DNA of 64,000 nucleotides from Carnegiea gigantea (GCA_029747015.1 JAKOGI010001183.1:211001-275000); one strand, 5' to 3'. Numbered from the stretch's first letter, positions 10,806-23,996 are shown. The notes: generated from the letters alone by a model not told the origin. A program made the numbers and translations.

Positions 10806-13165
10806 TCATAGAGGTACAAATTAAACTGCTACTTTAATTTGATTTATAAATAATATTTATAGTATAGGAAAGTAGGGATTATGTCAAAAGGTTAGTTTAA
10901 TTCTCAATGATTTTACTGTTCTAATTTATTATTTCTTCTCTTTGTATTTCTAAAACAAATCAAATTTAATAAATAAAAATTTGGAAAAAAATACTTAATA
11001 TTACTCCTAAATACTCTAAATTTATTTCTGAAAATAAAACAGTAAATAGCTATCCTAAATAATCCGGAAAATAAAAACAGAAATAATAACACATTATTCA
11101 ACTAAAAATTAAAACAAAAAATAATGAGCAAAAAATTAAAATTAAAAAAATAACAAACAGTAATCTAAACTTACATTCTTCAAGTTTATAAGTTTATAAC
11201 TCCAAAATTATGTATAATTAAATTTAGAAAAATCAAAATAGAAAATTAACTCCAAAAAATGCAAACAGAAAATAATATCTGAAATTAGAAAAAAAATAAA
11301 TTGAACTAATATAAATATGAAAATAAATAAAAAATTATCCAAAGTTTAGGATGTAATTTTCTGGACTTAACAGGACCTAAAAAACATGAAATAAAAATTA
11401 AAAATGTAATTTTTAGATTTATTGAAATAAAATTCTGCACATATCTAATTCACAAAATAATTCTAAAAATTATCAAATAAATTCTAAAAATTCCAAAATT
11501 AAATAGAGGTAGAATAGGACACTATGTAAACCCTAGGATGGATTAAAGCTTGAAAAAACATAGAACGAACTATTTTTAGCTTAATTTCTAACAAATCGGT
11601 AATTAAAAGGCAAAACAGAATATAAATCAAATCTGAAAATTATAATTACTCTAAAAATCAAAATCTAACTGATCTAATATTACCAAGACACTCCTAAAAG
11701 GCTCTCTTTTGGGGGAAGTAAATGAAATTTATAATAAAGCTAATAATTGAAGGATAAAAATTGATAAACTAAACAAATTAATTAAAAAGCAACAAATAAT
11801 TATCAAAGATGCCAAATTTATTGAAAAATGCTTAGCATAATCTATATCCACCATGAAAATTAATATTTATCATCAATACACAAGTCGATTTTTATCATGA
11901 GTTAGACTGTAGAAGACACCCACCAGCGGATCTTCCCCATTTTTTCTTATATTATAGTTTATTTAGGTCCAGCCGTAATATAAACCCTACTAATTTTGAT
12001 AACCCTCACACCAGCACAAAAATTTAATCAAAGTAGAGCATTACATATTAGAAAAATATCATGTAACACCTTGTAACCAATTTACCAGCAAATTAATTTA
12101 ACAAAGATCTATAACGATTATCTAATTAAAAGAGATGGGTTTGAGCCATCTATGATTAATTAGGGTGATACTATTGCCTAAAAGACTGTAACTTTTATGT
12201 ATTAAAGCCTTTTAAACTATCATATAAATTTGTATTAAACTAACTAGCATGCATTCTAATTAATATAATACGAATATCATGAACGATAAATACTAATCAC
12301 TATAGAATCATGAATAACAATCAACTAGACAATAAAGCATGAAACTTGTTTTAAAATAATTAATTTAGCATGGTTTCAAATAGATTATACTAAACACAAG
12401 AAAATTACTCACTCATATTAAAAATTAAATCACAAGAGTTTAGCAAAAATTTCATGTTTAATAATATAAAGAGTTTAACTAATTAAACAAAATAATAATA
12501 ACAATTCAAACAAAAAAAAAAAACCTTGATAATATAGCAACGTGAGGTGTGGGTGTGCGATTATGATGATGATGATTATTGTTGATGGCGATGATGAAGA
12601 TGAGGCATGGAGAGGTAGAAGGCTAGGGATTAATAGTGATGATTTACATTGAGGAAGAAGAAGAAGGGTGTGAGGATGTGACGATGGAGCCGTGGCTTAT
12701 AGCGTGATGGTGGGATGAAACAGCTGTGATGGGTGCCGTGGAGGAAGAAGGTGATGGGCAGGAGGCTGCTGTGATTTTATATGAAGGAGAAGACGTTGAT
12801 GGTTCTGCCGTGGGGTTGACGGCTCCATGAGATGGAATGATGCATGATTTTATTGTGGGGAAGATAGCTAAGGTTTTTTTCTTAGACTCCTTCTCCCCCA
12901 AGTCTTCTAGCTTCTCTCCAACTCTTGTAAACCTAGCTCAAATAAGTAATTATGAAAAATAATATTTTCCGTAAATTATTATTCTTGGACCGACTTGATA
13001 GCCAAGCGTGTAAAATCCGAACTTCGACGTCTTCTCTTCTCCTTTTTATTTTATTAATGCCTAACCTGAAAAATATATAAAATAAAGTAAATTAGATGAA
13101 ATAATATATATAATAAACTTAAAATAATTATTAAAACAACGTATGATTTATGACTGAACACTTTC
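10806..13165. other. AT-rich block replacing pol inside the Athila-like element
   Basis: Directly after the protease remnant the sequence becomes very A/T-rich, with no retrotransposon motif where reverse transcriptase should be. A GAT/GATGA-repeat patch lies at 12560-12670. The largest reading frame (12644-12901, minus) is a Ser/Pro-rich low-complexity product and is not believable as a gene. Boundaries are by composition. It may be a decayed nested insertion accompanied by a deletion of pol, but no TSD was found. Confidence 0.45.
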
Positions 13166-15200
13166 ACCCTGGGAAGGTGTTGGAGGCAACACCATTCATT
13201 AGTTCACGACCTCCACCTCCCTCCATCTTGCCATCATCTGCAAATCTGAGGTAAGGGTCAAGCTAAGGACCTAAAACAAAAGTTCTTGGGAGGCAACCCA
13301 AGTATTTCATTGCTTTGGGGGGGGGGGAAATGTGTGTTATTCTTCCCCCACCCTCCCCTCTTCCCTTAGGTGCTATTAGTCCTCCCCTACCCTTGGTCTT
13401 TTTAATTGCCCTTTTCATTGAGGGCAATAAAAGTCTTAAGCATGGGGGTGAGCTTATAACTCTTTGGATGGAATTGTAGACTTTGGGGCATGGATTGAAT
13501 GACATCACTTGTATTCGCTGTATATAGATAGGATGTCATGTAGTTTTACTAGGTTGTCTTTGTATTTTTCCTTTAATAAAGCATGTAGTTTAGAGCATAC
13601 AAGTTAGATTTTGCATCTCAAAAGGAGAAGTGATCGGGTTAAACATTTATAAGTTTTCCAGGTACTACTTCTTACCCTTCTCTTCATTATCCTTTATATG
13701 TTTCCTGCTTTCTTAGTTAGATCTAGTGCATTCTGAACAAAAGAGTTGCCTAAAAGTTTGTGAAAACCCCTCTTATGAAGAGAGCATAAGGGGTGATGAT
13801 TGATAGGTCTTGTTGATCTATGTGTTGAAGTGTGGCCTGTTATGATGTGAATTTTGTGAAAATGTGTTTGGCATTGCCATTCGTAATTCCTCTGCCCTAT
13901 GTTGCATGCCAATTGCCCTTGAGATTCATGTGGTTTGACTTGATTGACCTTGACAAGTGGGACATATCTCAGAGTAAGTTGCTTAAATGTGGTAGATTTA
14001 TCTGTGAGACTTTGAGCCTAATGACTATTCATTGCATATAATCTCATACTTCCTTTCATGTGTGACTCATCCGTGATTGCATCTCTAGAACTTGGTCTTG
14101 TTCTCTTTGAAATCACATTTAGCATTTTGCATATGTTGATATGATTGAAGCATTTTTTGTTTCATATAGCCACATGAGCCAAAAAGCCACCCATTAATGT
14201 GTACTACCCCTTTTGCTAGCATGTTGTGCCTTGTCCCTGTGTTTGTTGTTGCATGCCATCTGGTATACACTTGGCCTATTCATATTTCCTACACCCTTGT
14301 CAAGATCTAGTGGAGCAACAATTTCATTTTGAGTTGGGTTTGCTTTAGAGGTTGGTCCACCCTGAGTACCTTATTGGTGGTTCACCTAGGGGGAATTGTG
14401 ATTTGATTTTGTATTCCTCATGCCATTCACATGCATCTTGTTTTTGATTCTCAAAGAAAATAAGAAATAGAAAAGAAAAAAAGAAAGAGAGCGATGAAAA
14501 AGAACAAAAAGAAAAAAAAAAGAAAGAAATAAAGAAAGTGATTACCATGGGGCTCTGGTAATAAGATTGCTTAATTTTTTCTTTGATGTTTCTGTGGGGT
14601 TATTGCTTAACTTTTAATTGTGGTGTGAACTGTGAAGTTGTTGTTTTGACACTAGTTATGGAAGTTTTTTTTTACTCCCTAGTATTTTGACTATTAGCTT
14701 CACTCTTTCCAAATTTACTCCACTTTTCATCCTTAACCCTTGGCCCCATTACATCCCCTTTACAAGTCCTCATGATCGGCATACTGCACTTTGAATCAAG
14801 CGGTGGAGAATCGAGAACCCTACCAAGTTTATGGTAGTTACTTGATTGGATAGAGTATTGAGTGCACCCTTGTTCCATATTCTAAACACATTGAGAAGAG
14901 TGTTCCACTCTATCCCAAAGTGAGATTCTACAGGTCCTACTTATTCACCATTTATTAAGGAAGGTCTTGTCCTACTATGTGCATCGATATTGAGGCGCTT
15001 GATGTGTAGCATTTGGGTAAGAGGACTTGTGGATGTTAGTGTTTTTGTTTTATTGAGAATGCTTCACACCTTGACTTGGCCATCTTTAATGCATGATTGA
15101 GCCTGATTTGTTAATCGATCGTCCCTTGCCTGAGGAGGAGCGTGGCTTGAGATTAATCTCCTTCTATGATGTTTCATGAGCTAGTCTTACTTGGGGACAA
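13166..15200 (+). other. 3' untranslated internal region of Athila-like element
   Basis: The region carries the family landmark TTGGGAGGCAACCCAAGT (from 13288) and CATGGGGGTGAGC near 13442. A further block with the phrase GAGCCAAAAAGCCA near 14176 recurs near 63382 in a second Athila-like element. No convincing coding frame spans it. Long 3' non-coding regions are usual in Athila/Tat elements that lack or have lost an env-like ORF. Confidence 0.65.
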
Positions 15201-15203
15201 GCA

Positions 15204-15220
15204 AGAGATAAGATAGGGGG
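15204..15220 (+). other. Polypurine tract of Athila-like element
   Basis: AGAGATAAGATAGGGGG immediately precedes the TG of the 3' LTR. Purine-rich tracts here prime plus-strand DNA synthesis. Confidence 0.8.
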
Positions 15221-16534
15221 TGATAAACCTCTATTTTGACTTCATTTTGGCTCTTATTTGATCATTGTTTCTCATTGTTTCTATGTCAAATCTAGATGAG
15301 AAAGGGTTAAATCCACTTTCTGTGATTCAATTGTGCTTATAAAGTTGTTCATTTTACTTTCAGGAGACATCTTTGGGGTTTGATAGAAATGACGACTTTG
15401 GCAATGAATTACGTGAAAGATTGAGGTCTAATGAAGCTCGAGAGCCAAGGGAAGATGGGTAGAAGAGGGCATGATCGTACTTCAGGAGTGCACAGCCTTG
15501 CCACAGAGGCCTAAGTTGCGCACTCGCTAACTACAAGAGGCGCACGGCTATGCGCCCTACCAGTGCGTGGCACACAGTTGTCCATGCGTCTAGGCGCGAC
15601 CATGCGTAGGCCCGCAGATGCGTGACTTAAGTCATTTTTTGGGCAGTTTTTAGGGATCTCTGGTTTTTCTTTTGGAGAGCACTCTTCTTAGGTGACTACT
15701 AGGGTTTTGTTAGGAGATTTTCTTGAATGCCTTTTAGACTGAATTCATTACAATTAAAGATTGTTCTACTTCCACATGGTGATTAATTCAAGTTTGTTTC
15801 TTAAGTCTCTTTCTTCTCTTCATTGTTATTTTAGGGTTTTGGTTGAATCATGTTTAGTGAATTGGTATTTGTGATTGTTGCTTTCGACATGATGCGTGCC
15901 TAATCTCCCAACTTAGGTTGGGATTAATGCCAATTATGTAGTTGGATCATGATTTAGCCCCGAACCCCATGTTTTGTGTTTATGATTTCTACTTCGCGCA
16001 CCATATATTTGATGAATTACTCGAAAGAGCATTCATTCGTTATTATTCAGGTTTAGGGAGCATTGAGAGATGAAACTTTTACCTAGCACGAATTAGTAGA
16101 TAACTAGGATTTTGATATGAAAATAATTGAGGCTCTAGTTGGGATTAGAGATTGTAGATCTTATAATCATTTAACTTTTAGTTCCATAAAAATAGGTGGC
16201 TATGGTTCTAGGATTAGACTTCGACCCTTGAGAAAGGGAGGAGATGGACTCAATTAGCAATCTATCCACTCGTAACGCAATTCTTAAATCTATTTGTTAG
16301 GGTTGATGATTGATTCATCGATGTAATTGTGCTTTTAATTCCAACCTAGGTGTTTCAATATTCTGATTTTCTATTCGTTAATTATTGGTCAAACCTTTGA
16401 AATTGTTTTGCCTAGATTGAATAGATTGACTACTTCTGGTAAATGAAAGCAAGTTCCCTGTGCATACTACCCATACTTGCCGGTGGCTAGCTACAGTTAC
16501 GCCGTGCACTTGCGGTAACAATTTTAACATAACA
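15221..16534 (+). repeat. 3' LTR of Athila-like element
   Basis: TG...CA ends and the same length (within 1 bp) as the 5' LTR, with many substitutions relative to it, which implies an old insertion. It is followed by the TSD AATAT. The same GC-rich GGCACG-type block is at 15466-15630. Confidence 0.9.
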
Positions 16535-16666
16535 AATATTAGATTGCAGATTGCTTGCTTATTTAAATGGCCTTGGAGAAGATAATTAAAAGCGATAGTG
16601 AGCAAATTAGGGAGCAAAAAGCGAAAGATATTGGTAGTAAGTAATCTTCATAAACAATAATACACC

Positions 16667-16834
16667 ACCAATATAGGTTAGTTTAAATGGTTCGACACTT
16701 ATTCCCTTTAAGAAAGGTCTTGGGTTCGAGTCTTAGGAATAGAGTAAATTTGTAATAGGAGAGTTCTATCTCTTTTGGGCTAAGAGTAGCTCGACTCTAG
16801 TTAAATGGAGAATTCAAGACAAAAAAAATAAAGG
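16667..16834 (+). mobile_element. tRNA-derived SINE
   Basis: The 168-bp unit has an A-box-like GGTTAGTTTAAATGG near 16677 and a clear B-box GGTTCGAGTCT at 16723-16733, the internal RNA polymerase III promoter layout of tRNA-derived SINEs. It ends in an A-rich tail (AAAAAAAATAAAGG) and is flanked by a perfect 10-bp duplication, ATAATACACC, at 16657-16666 and 16835-16844. A bare tRNA gene is excluded by poor cloverleaf potential and the tail. Confidence 0.8.
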
Positions 16835-16844
16835 ATAATACACC

Positions 16845-17393
16845 TTCATATTTGATCTGTTAAAGAAAGGAAAATCATTTTACACGACCAAATCTTTAAA
16901 AATATTGCAGTTTATACTCACCAACATCTCGCGTGTGCTTATTATAGTTTATTTTAATTTATCCAACTAGTACCATGTAGGACTTGATGACGTACTTGCA
17001 CCTAGACTTATGCCTTTGGCTTTTAGTTGCATAATAAGTAGCTCTTATATTGGGGTCTTATAGATATCACTCCAGATTAATTAAATACATGGACTTTTTG
17101 CCCTTGACACCACATGGATTTTCAATATTACTTTTTTCAACCCTATCATTTTCAAATGAATTTTCACCGCCCTTGGCATGCCATGATGATTTAAACTAGG
17201 ATCCAATTCTGATTATAGAATGACGTAGCAAGATAGCTTGTAAAAAGGAACTTGTTTTGCCTAAGTTGCCGCTCAATGAGTGCCTAGTGCATTTTTAGTT
17301 TGAAAAATACTTAAATATATAAAACCAAAAAATCCAAAAAGAAATTTCATTCAATTGTTTTTACTTGAATCTCGTTTCTTTCTTATTCCCATT
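16845..17393. other. Gene-free stretch
   Basis: I see no coding region or transposon ends in these ~550 bases. Confidence 0.4.
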
Positions 17394-17851
17394 TTTGACT
17401 GGGGGTCCCATTCTTTCTATACAACCTTCCCTCTTATCACCTATTAATTGTGGTTGGTAGCAAGTTCACAAATTTTATTCTTTTTTTTTGGGGATTTTGT
17501 AGGAAACCATGATCAGTTCATCAAACTTTTGGTTACCAGCATCAAATGCTAAAGTTCATTGCCCAAAATTTAGACAACTAATTGAGTTGGAATATAGGTT
17601 GTCTAGATCTAAAAAGAGCTCTCTGATTGGGAATTCCGAAGTTTTATCTTCACTGTCCGCCTCACCCTTTTCGTACTGTTCGTACGATCACAGTTAAATT
17701 AACCCAATTCTATCTAAATTTCCCCACAATTGCAACAATCAAACCTCCAACAACTTGAATATTCAAAGTTCTTTCCTTGAAGATCTCTAAATATAACCAA
17801 ATTTCATTCTCTTTGTAGGCATTCCAAATGGCAGGGGGCGAAAGATTATAG

Positions 17852-18393
17852 TCAACTGGATATTTTAGTGGCATAGCATAGATAACCCGCTGCCCTGAGG
17901 TCCTTAATATTGGGTGCTTGACCATATAACATCTCAAAAAGACTTTTCCAATGCAAATTTGTCATAGACACCTTGTTTATAATGTGTGTTGTGGCAAGAA
18001 CACATTCTCCCCAAAACTGTTTTAGAAACCCTGCTTGAAATCTAATGGCTCTTGCAGTATCAAGTAAATGTCTATGTTTTCTCTCCACAAACCCATTTTG
18101 TTGTGGTGTTTTTACTATGGACATTTGATGCAAAATCCCTCTAGCACCAAAGAGATTGAGACAAACAGATTGTATGAATTCGGTACCATTGCTTGTCTTG
18201 ATCATAGCAACTTGGTGTTGAATTAAGTTTCCACCATGTTCAGAAATTGTTCTATAGCTGCATGTACTTGAGTCTTATTTTGCAACAACTAAGTCTATGT
18301 ATTCCTTGTAAAGTCATCCAGAATAGTAATGAGATATTGGGCTCCATTGATATTTGGTGTCCTGTAAGGTCCCCACAAATCCATATGAACTAA
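17852..18393 (-). pseudogene. Copia integrase core, truncated
   Basis: The open part (18205-17852, 117 codons) reads IKTSNGTEFIQ, QQNGFVERKHRHLLDTARA and QFWGECVLATTHIINK, typical copia integrase. The catalytic Asp of the usual TDNGTEF motif is Ser here, so strand transfer would fail even without the truncation. The minus-strand frame ends where the duplicated flank begins at 17850. Confidence 0.85.
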
Positions 18394-18624
18394 CTAAAAA
18401 GAAGCTTTTGTGGATACTATACTTCTTCCAAAAGGTAATATGTGTGTCTTAGCCAAAATACAAGTTTCACATAAAGACTTCTCTATAATGACATCATTAT
18501 AAGTTGAAATATACTTCATTTTTGACATGCAAATATGTCCTAGCCTAGCATGTAACACTTCTGAACGCAACTGATTACATGCTTTATTTATAATAGTTGT
18601 AAAACTGGGTACTACAGCTCTCAT
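18394..18624 (-). pseudogene. GAG-pre-integrase / integrase zinc domain
   Basis: A 76-codon open stretch contains HARLGHICMSKMKYI and LCETCILAKTHILPF, the H-H and C-C pairs of the copia GAG-pre-integrase domain that binds zinc next to the integrase core. It lies directly upstream of the core fragment. Confidence 0.8.
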
Positions 18625-18639
18625 ATTCTTTTCTACTAA

Positions 18640-19259
18640 ATTAGCTGAAGATCATTTTTGGCTTCTTTTCAATTTACTTCTCTTGTTGTACCTGCTACTT
18701 GCCTGTGGTTCCAGCTTATATAGACCATCATGCTCATGTGCCACAGCCACTAGTTGACTAGTTGTAAGGTCCTAGAAAATGCATTCAGTTGGATATATGT
18801 AACTGCACAATCTCTGATCTGCCAAGAGCTTAGTAACTAATAACAAATTAAACTTAAACTCAGGCACATATAACAGCTTTCTCAATGCTATATTGTCATC
18901 GAATTGCACATTACCACCCTATGCGATAAGTTTTAAGAGAGCCATCTGTAATATGATATAAACTGGTTTAGATAAAACATCCAAGTTGGCAAATAAATTC
19001 AGATCATATGTCATATGATCATTGGCTCATATATCTATAATCCAAGTTGTATATTCACCATGCTGAGTAGCACAACAAATGCTAGTAATGCCATTAAAGG
19101 TAGTAGTACTTACAAAATTTGCAAATGTACCATCCATTACATCATGTTGACTGTCCAGTGGATTGTTTTCCTTTTGTAAGTTTCATAACTTCTTGAGGCA
19201 AAGACTATATGAAATATGAGTTAAACTGAGATTTATTTGCCCTTTCTCTGATGTAGTTT
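18640..19259 (-). pseudogene. Copia-type protease remnant
   Basis: Near 19050-19010 the minus strand reads HGEYTTWIIDI, a stop, ANDHMTYD. This corresponds to the copia protease signature WIIDTGANDHMT with the T-G of the active site destroyed. Downstream LLYVPEFKFNLLLVTKL is the conserved region just before GAG-pre-integrase. Confidence 0.7.
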
Positions 19260-20286
19260 TCTTCATCTAAAGGGGCGGCTTGATCATTTGAATATAATTG
19301 GTAACATTGCCAGCCAATCTTGGTCCTGCTATCTTCCTTTTACCCTTAAGCCCATCATACCACTTTGGATATCTAATCAGCTTGAAACATTAATCCTTCT
19401 TATGACTAGGTCTCTGACAATGGTCACAAATTTTGCTATAGTTAGGTCTTCTCGTATCTTTCTTATTCTTGTTCCTTGAAATCAAAGCATTTACAGCCTC
19501 AAACTCTCCAATACTGGAGGTACCTATTTTGTTAACATAAGCTGCAACTTGTCCTGATGTTCTAGTAGTATTGGTAACATGCCTTTGCTTCTCTATCCTT
19601 TAAATCATATAATAAGGCTTGTTCATTGTAGGCAAATGATCTAACAGCAAAATGTGACCTCTTATGTCCTTATACTCATCATTAAGATGCATCCATAACT
19701 ATATGAGCTTTTGTCTTTGCTTCAATACCAAAGTTTTTTTGACTGATGGATAAGTTTTAAGACATGTACAAACTGGAATATTAGGCATATCAATAATTTC
19801 ATTCCAAAGTCTCTTCATTTTGGTGTAATACACAGCCACATAATCACTTTCTTAACATAAGTCAGTGATTTCTTTCTCCAATTGGAATAATAAACGTCCA
19901 TTACTTTCTCCAATCCTTTCTGTGAGCTCATCCAATAGTTCTTAAGCTGAATTCACATACAAGAATTCCTCAGACAATTCTAACACCATAGAATTCAGCA
20001 ACCAACTCACTGCCATATTGTCACATTTGATCCATTGATCAAATTTGGGATAACCTTGACTAGGTCTAGAGCAAAAACCATTAATAAAACCTAGCTTTAC
20101 CTTTGTTCTAAGAGCAATCTTGATAGATTGACTCTATTTCTGGAAATTTGATGCAGTCAACTTGAGATTGACGATCTGCACTCCAGGATAATCCGAGCTT
20201 TGAAGGAAGAGAGGATCATTAATGTAACATTTAGCAACCTATCTTCGATTGAAATTAGGATCTGAATTCTCCATTTCAATAGACAT
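19260..20286 (-). pseudogene. Copia-type gag
   Basis: From ATG at 20286 the product begins MSIEMENSDPNF. It has the copia Gag landmarks LKLTASNF, WIKCDNMAVSWLLNS and LWNEI, and a C-terminal zinc knuckle CDHCQRPSHKK, a stop, then CFKL (CX2CX4HX4C with a stop inside). Gag packages the RNA in the particle. Multiple stops and at least one frame change inactivate it. Confidence 0.8.
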
Positions 20287-20391
20287 CGTAACTAATTAGG
20301 GAAGAGAAGCAGTCAAGATCAATCTAGATTGATCAAAGTGCAAAATGACTGATTAAGGATTTCAAGAAAAATGAAAAATCCAAGGCCAAAA

Positions 20392-20410
20392 CCATGGTGT
20401 TTTAATACCA
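20392..20410 (-). other. Degenerate tRNA-iMet primer-binding site
   Basis: The minus strand reads TGGTATTAAAACACCATGG, which keeps the TGGTAT start and CCATGG end of the usual TGGTATCAGAGCCATGG copia site. Confidence 0.6.
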
Positions 20411-20589
20411 TGAGAAAATTCGAGAGATAAAAATTGGGAGATCAACTTCATATCTATAATATGTAAATGCAAAGATACAAGAGGAGTGTATATATACAGC
20501 TGAGCTGGATAACTAACTAAAGGTAAGGTTGTTAGTATATGGCTGATGTGGCAAAACTGAAATAACAAACTCAGGCCCTTTATTCTCCA
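20411..20589 (-). repeat. Short 5' LTR of copia fragment
   Basis: About 179 bp lies between the primer-binding site and the return of the duplicated flank. On the minus strand it would start TGGAG and end CTCA, and it contains a TATATATAC promoter-like motif. Because the 3' LTR is lost, the outer boundary is inferred from the flank. An alternative start TGAG gives 163 bp. Confidence 0.5.
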
Positions 20590-20971
20590 CGAGTTTTTAG
20601 TGAGAAGAATGTTTAGTGATCCAAAGAGTGGGAAAAAGAGGGCTTTAATCCATGATTCCGTCGCACCATAAACAGAAAAAGTCGGTTGCTTAGATAAAGT
20701 CATTAAATGTGGGCATACTGGTCACTGCACGTGATTTTAGCAAATGTTGGCAAGAATATCATTTTAATTATACAATATTGCTGATTTAATTAGGGTGGTG
20801 AAAATTAAGTTAAAATTTATAAGATTGAAAAAATTAATGCTAAAATTCAGAAGGGTGCTAAAACCTTATAAGCCAACGTATAAACCTCTGCCAAAGAATT
20901 GCAATAGAAGGCCAGATATAACAAGGACCACTATCCCAATAGGCAAGAGATGTATTTATTAACTCATTCGA

Positions 20972-21599
20972 TGTTGGTGTAAAAATTCGATTTGATGTAT
21001 ATAGATATTAGTTTATCACAGACAAACTCAATGTCAAATTAACCGAGACTTCTAGGCGGGTGTAAGTATGCTTTTCCTAAAGACTATATTCACGCCCACG
21101 TGCAACAAGGCTGTCAAAAGAGGTCTTTGGGATACAAAGAAGCCTCCTCTATCTGTGTGTTGCACTCACGAAGATAAGACCCTAAGTGTCCAAGGCATTA
21201 CAGAAATTCAAGGGATTATGGTGGTAGTATAACTCTCTCGATCACGCCCAACAAAGGCATTTTTAATACATGCCAAAATCATCCAGATTTATAGATTTCA
21301 TCATACCTCTTCATGAAAGGATAACGCCCTTTCATCAAACACCACTTTAAAAAGGGCATGTCTCTTCATAGATACACCTTTTCATTAAAAGGTATAAGTT
21401 ACTTGATCATCCAAACTAACTTGTACCTCTTTATAAATAATTAATCAAGTTAATTATTTATCAAAAGGTGCTTTGTAATAATTAATTATCAAGATAACTA
21501 ATTATTATTTAGGCATAATTAAAAAATATATTTCCATAACTATTTTTATGGAATTCATTATCCTATTAAATTTCCATTTTTATGGAAATTACTCCAACA
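20972..21599 (-). repeat. LTR (3' in element orientation) of copia-like element
   Basis: TG...CA ends, preceded by the TSD TTCGA. Pairs with 38714-39346. Confidence 0.9.
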
Positions 21600-23991
21600 A
21601 TCCCCACCATTTCCATAACAAATGATTTTTCGAATTTCTGGAGGTCTTGTGCATAAACAGAGGTGTCTTGCAATTGCACCTCCATTTTAGTGACATGTCT
21701 GTTAAATGATCAGGATAGTATGGTACACTATGCTTTGAACCAGCTATCCTCTCTGACCACTTGCATCTATGCCACACACAAAACTTCCATCCCAGATCAC
21801 TTAGTATTTGACACTATTAATAGCCATGTGTCCCGTACCCATTTCGTAAGTGCTCTAGAGCGAAGTCCAAGCTCGAGAGAAACGGCCAAACTTCACACTT
21901 ACTAGGTAAAATTCATCAATATTCCCATAAAGTATTAATGGAATCATTTGAGTACAAGAAACAAGTCATACCATTGATTAAGTATAAACAACCTAATCAA
22001 ATTCTTTTCTATATTGACTCAAATATTCTCCATTGAGGTTCATTAAGAGCAACAACTCAGCCTCCGTTTAAAAATATGGGTTATTTAGTACTCCACTTGG
22101 ATAGTAATTATAATGATGAGTACTAACAAATCACAAACATGATGTACTTTGACTCATTGAACTTAAGACTTGATGTTTCTATGAGACTTAAGTTGAGGTT
22201 CCACCATGAGTGAATTAGCGTGGGCTTTGCACCATCTATTCCAAAGTCAGTAGATGCATTCTATGACTTTAATAACAATAACTTTGCTAATGTCTCCTGA
22301 CTTGAAGTAATTATATTAAACACACGTGTATATTTATTTGTCCATCCGGATTCATTGCCTGTGTAAGTCTTAATAATGGGCCCACAAGACTTGCGAGGTC
22401 AACCATTGATTAAACCGAAGTCCCGTTAAAACTTGGATATCTCAACCTCTAAACAAGGTTTATACACGAAAATATTCTCATACATGTCAAACTTGAAATT
22501 ATCGTCATAATTTCAATTAACGGACTTAAAATCATATTTCATCACCATATAATCATAGGATAATCCCACCATTTACTCTAATCTAGAGTAAATAACTGTA
22601 GGCTTTTCATATGGAATTTCTAAAATATATATTCATAGGCTAATGTAAATACTTATACATTTATTTTCCATCTATATCTATCTTTAATTCTCTTATGACC
22701 ATACTAAAAGTTTCATGTCATGGTCATAAACAAGTTCAAAAACTAAATTTATATACATGGACTTTTACCAACCATACCAAAATATTTAGCAAGTGCATTG
22801 TATAGATTTTCATATTTTGATAAATAAAAACCTTGAAAATAAATGAAGCACCACATTTATTTTTATCAAGGATGAATCAATTTTTCTTCCAACTTGAATT
22901 CTCAAATTAGAGTAAATAACATCCAATCCAAATGTCCAAAGTAAAAACGTAGAGATTTAGAAACCATGCTAAAATATGTATTAACAAGTTCATCAATAAG
23001 ATGCATGGAGTTATACATATTTTAGCAAATCAAAATTACATAGAAATAAATAAATGATATTTGACATTATTTCATATTTATTTCTATAAAGGATGAATAA
23101 TTTATTCTTATATTCACATTAAATATTGATCCATAAACCACATTTTATGAATCATGCATTTATCAAATGAATATTAGCAAAAAGATTTCAACGTCCAATT
23201 AAATGCATGGACATTTATTTTTAGAGAGCACAAGAGAGCACAAGAGAATAACCTATAAATGGCATATTTTCATAATCCCATTCCCATGAGAATAAAACGT
23301 TTTGGCATTATCATGATAAATCAACGTTATTTCGACAGTTATGATCAATACCATTACATGCATGATATAAAATGTCAACAATCACAAATCGTTGCTTCTA
23401 TAACATGTTTATTTAGTTCAATTATATGAACATTAATTCACATGCACATATTCTTTTGCCAACAAAAGCTACGCATCATTTGTGAATTCATTTGTTAAGC
23501 AAATAATAATTTAATTATTACTAGAAGATAATAAAAGCCTAATGTTTTCAATCAACAACACACATGGTTTCACACAAACTGGCACGCATGATGGGTGGTT
23601 AATCAACTTTCAGTTGTCTTCTATCTCTCTAACATTAATCAAAATGCATTGTATTTTAGACAAAAGCAAAAGAGAAAAAGTGAAAGCAACAGGGAACCAT
23701 TTATCTCTTAATTAAAATGTTACATCCACTTGTCTAATTGCGACGTTTACGTGAGAATCCCATTAATAGCCAAGTCGTGAAATGAACAATTGTATGCACA
23801 CTGGGTTATGTGGAAATAATTGTCATATTATAGCCATTGCCATGTCCAACTTAAACTGTGTAAGTTCATGGACTTCTCGAAAGCAATTTATCTATTCAAG
23901 GCTATAATATAATGCATTTGATATCATATTTATATCAAATTCTCGCCATACAATTGCAAATATGATCATAGAGCTCTCTAGATCTCATAAT
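21600..23991. other. Non-coding internal region of copia-like element
   Basis: The sequence is AT-rich with no open frame of credible length on either strand and no pol motif. It starts ATCCCCACCATTTCC, whose complement is the polypurine tract. A small direct duplication, GAGCACAAGAGAGCACAAGAG, lies near 23226-23246. The right edge is the TSD CAATA of the gag-only array. Confidence 0.6.
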
Positions 23992-23996
23992 CAATA

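Larger units (their letters stand above)
6929..16534 (+). mobile_element. Complete but defective Athila-like LTR retrotransposon
   Basis: The 9.6-kb element has LTRs of 1313 bp (6929-8241) and 1314 bp (15221-16534) and a perfect 5-bp TSD, AATAT, at 6924-6928 and 16535-16539. A tRNA-Asp-type primer-binding site follows the 5' LTR and a G-rich tract precedes the 3' LTR. Decayed gag and protease follow in plus orientation. Reverse transcriptase, RNase H and integrase are not detected. An AT-rich block occupies the middle, so the element can only have moved before its decay or with help. Confidence 0.9.
17851..20589 (-). mobile_element. Truncated Ty1/copia retrotransposon
   Basis: On the minus strand the order is LTR, primer-binding site, gag with zinc knuckle, protease, GAG-pre-integrase, then integrase. 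It breaks off at 17851 in the integrase core. Reverse transcriptase, RNase H and the 3' LTR are missing. The order gag-PR-INT before RT identifies copia. All frames carry stops. Confidence 0.85.
17394..20940. repeat. Duplicated segment, copy 2 (interrupted)
   Basis: Bases 17394-17850 and about 20594-20940 are the paralogue of 3836-4596 plus 5578-5608, in the same orientation. The copia fragment sits between them. This copy lacks the hAT-like element and so shows its empty site. Confidence 0.75.

Noticed and set aside
12644..12901. An 85-codon Ser/Pro/His-rich minus-strand frame
   Set aside because: Arises from a GAT/GATGA-type repeat patch in AT-rich DNA.
16667..16834. Candidate tRNA gene
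   Set aside because: A B-box is clear, but the acceptor and anticodon arms do not form, and the unit has a tail and TSD; it is a SINE.
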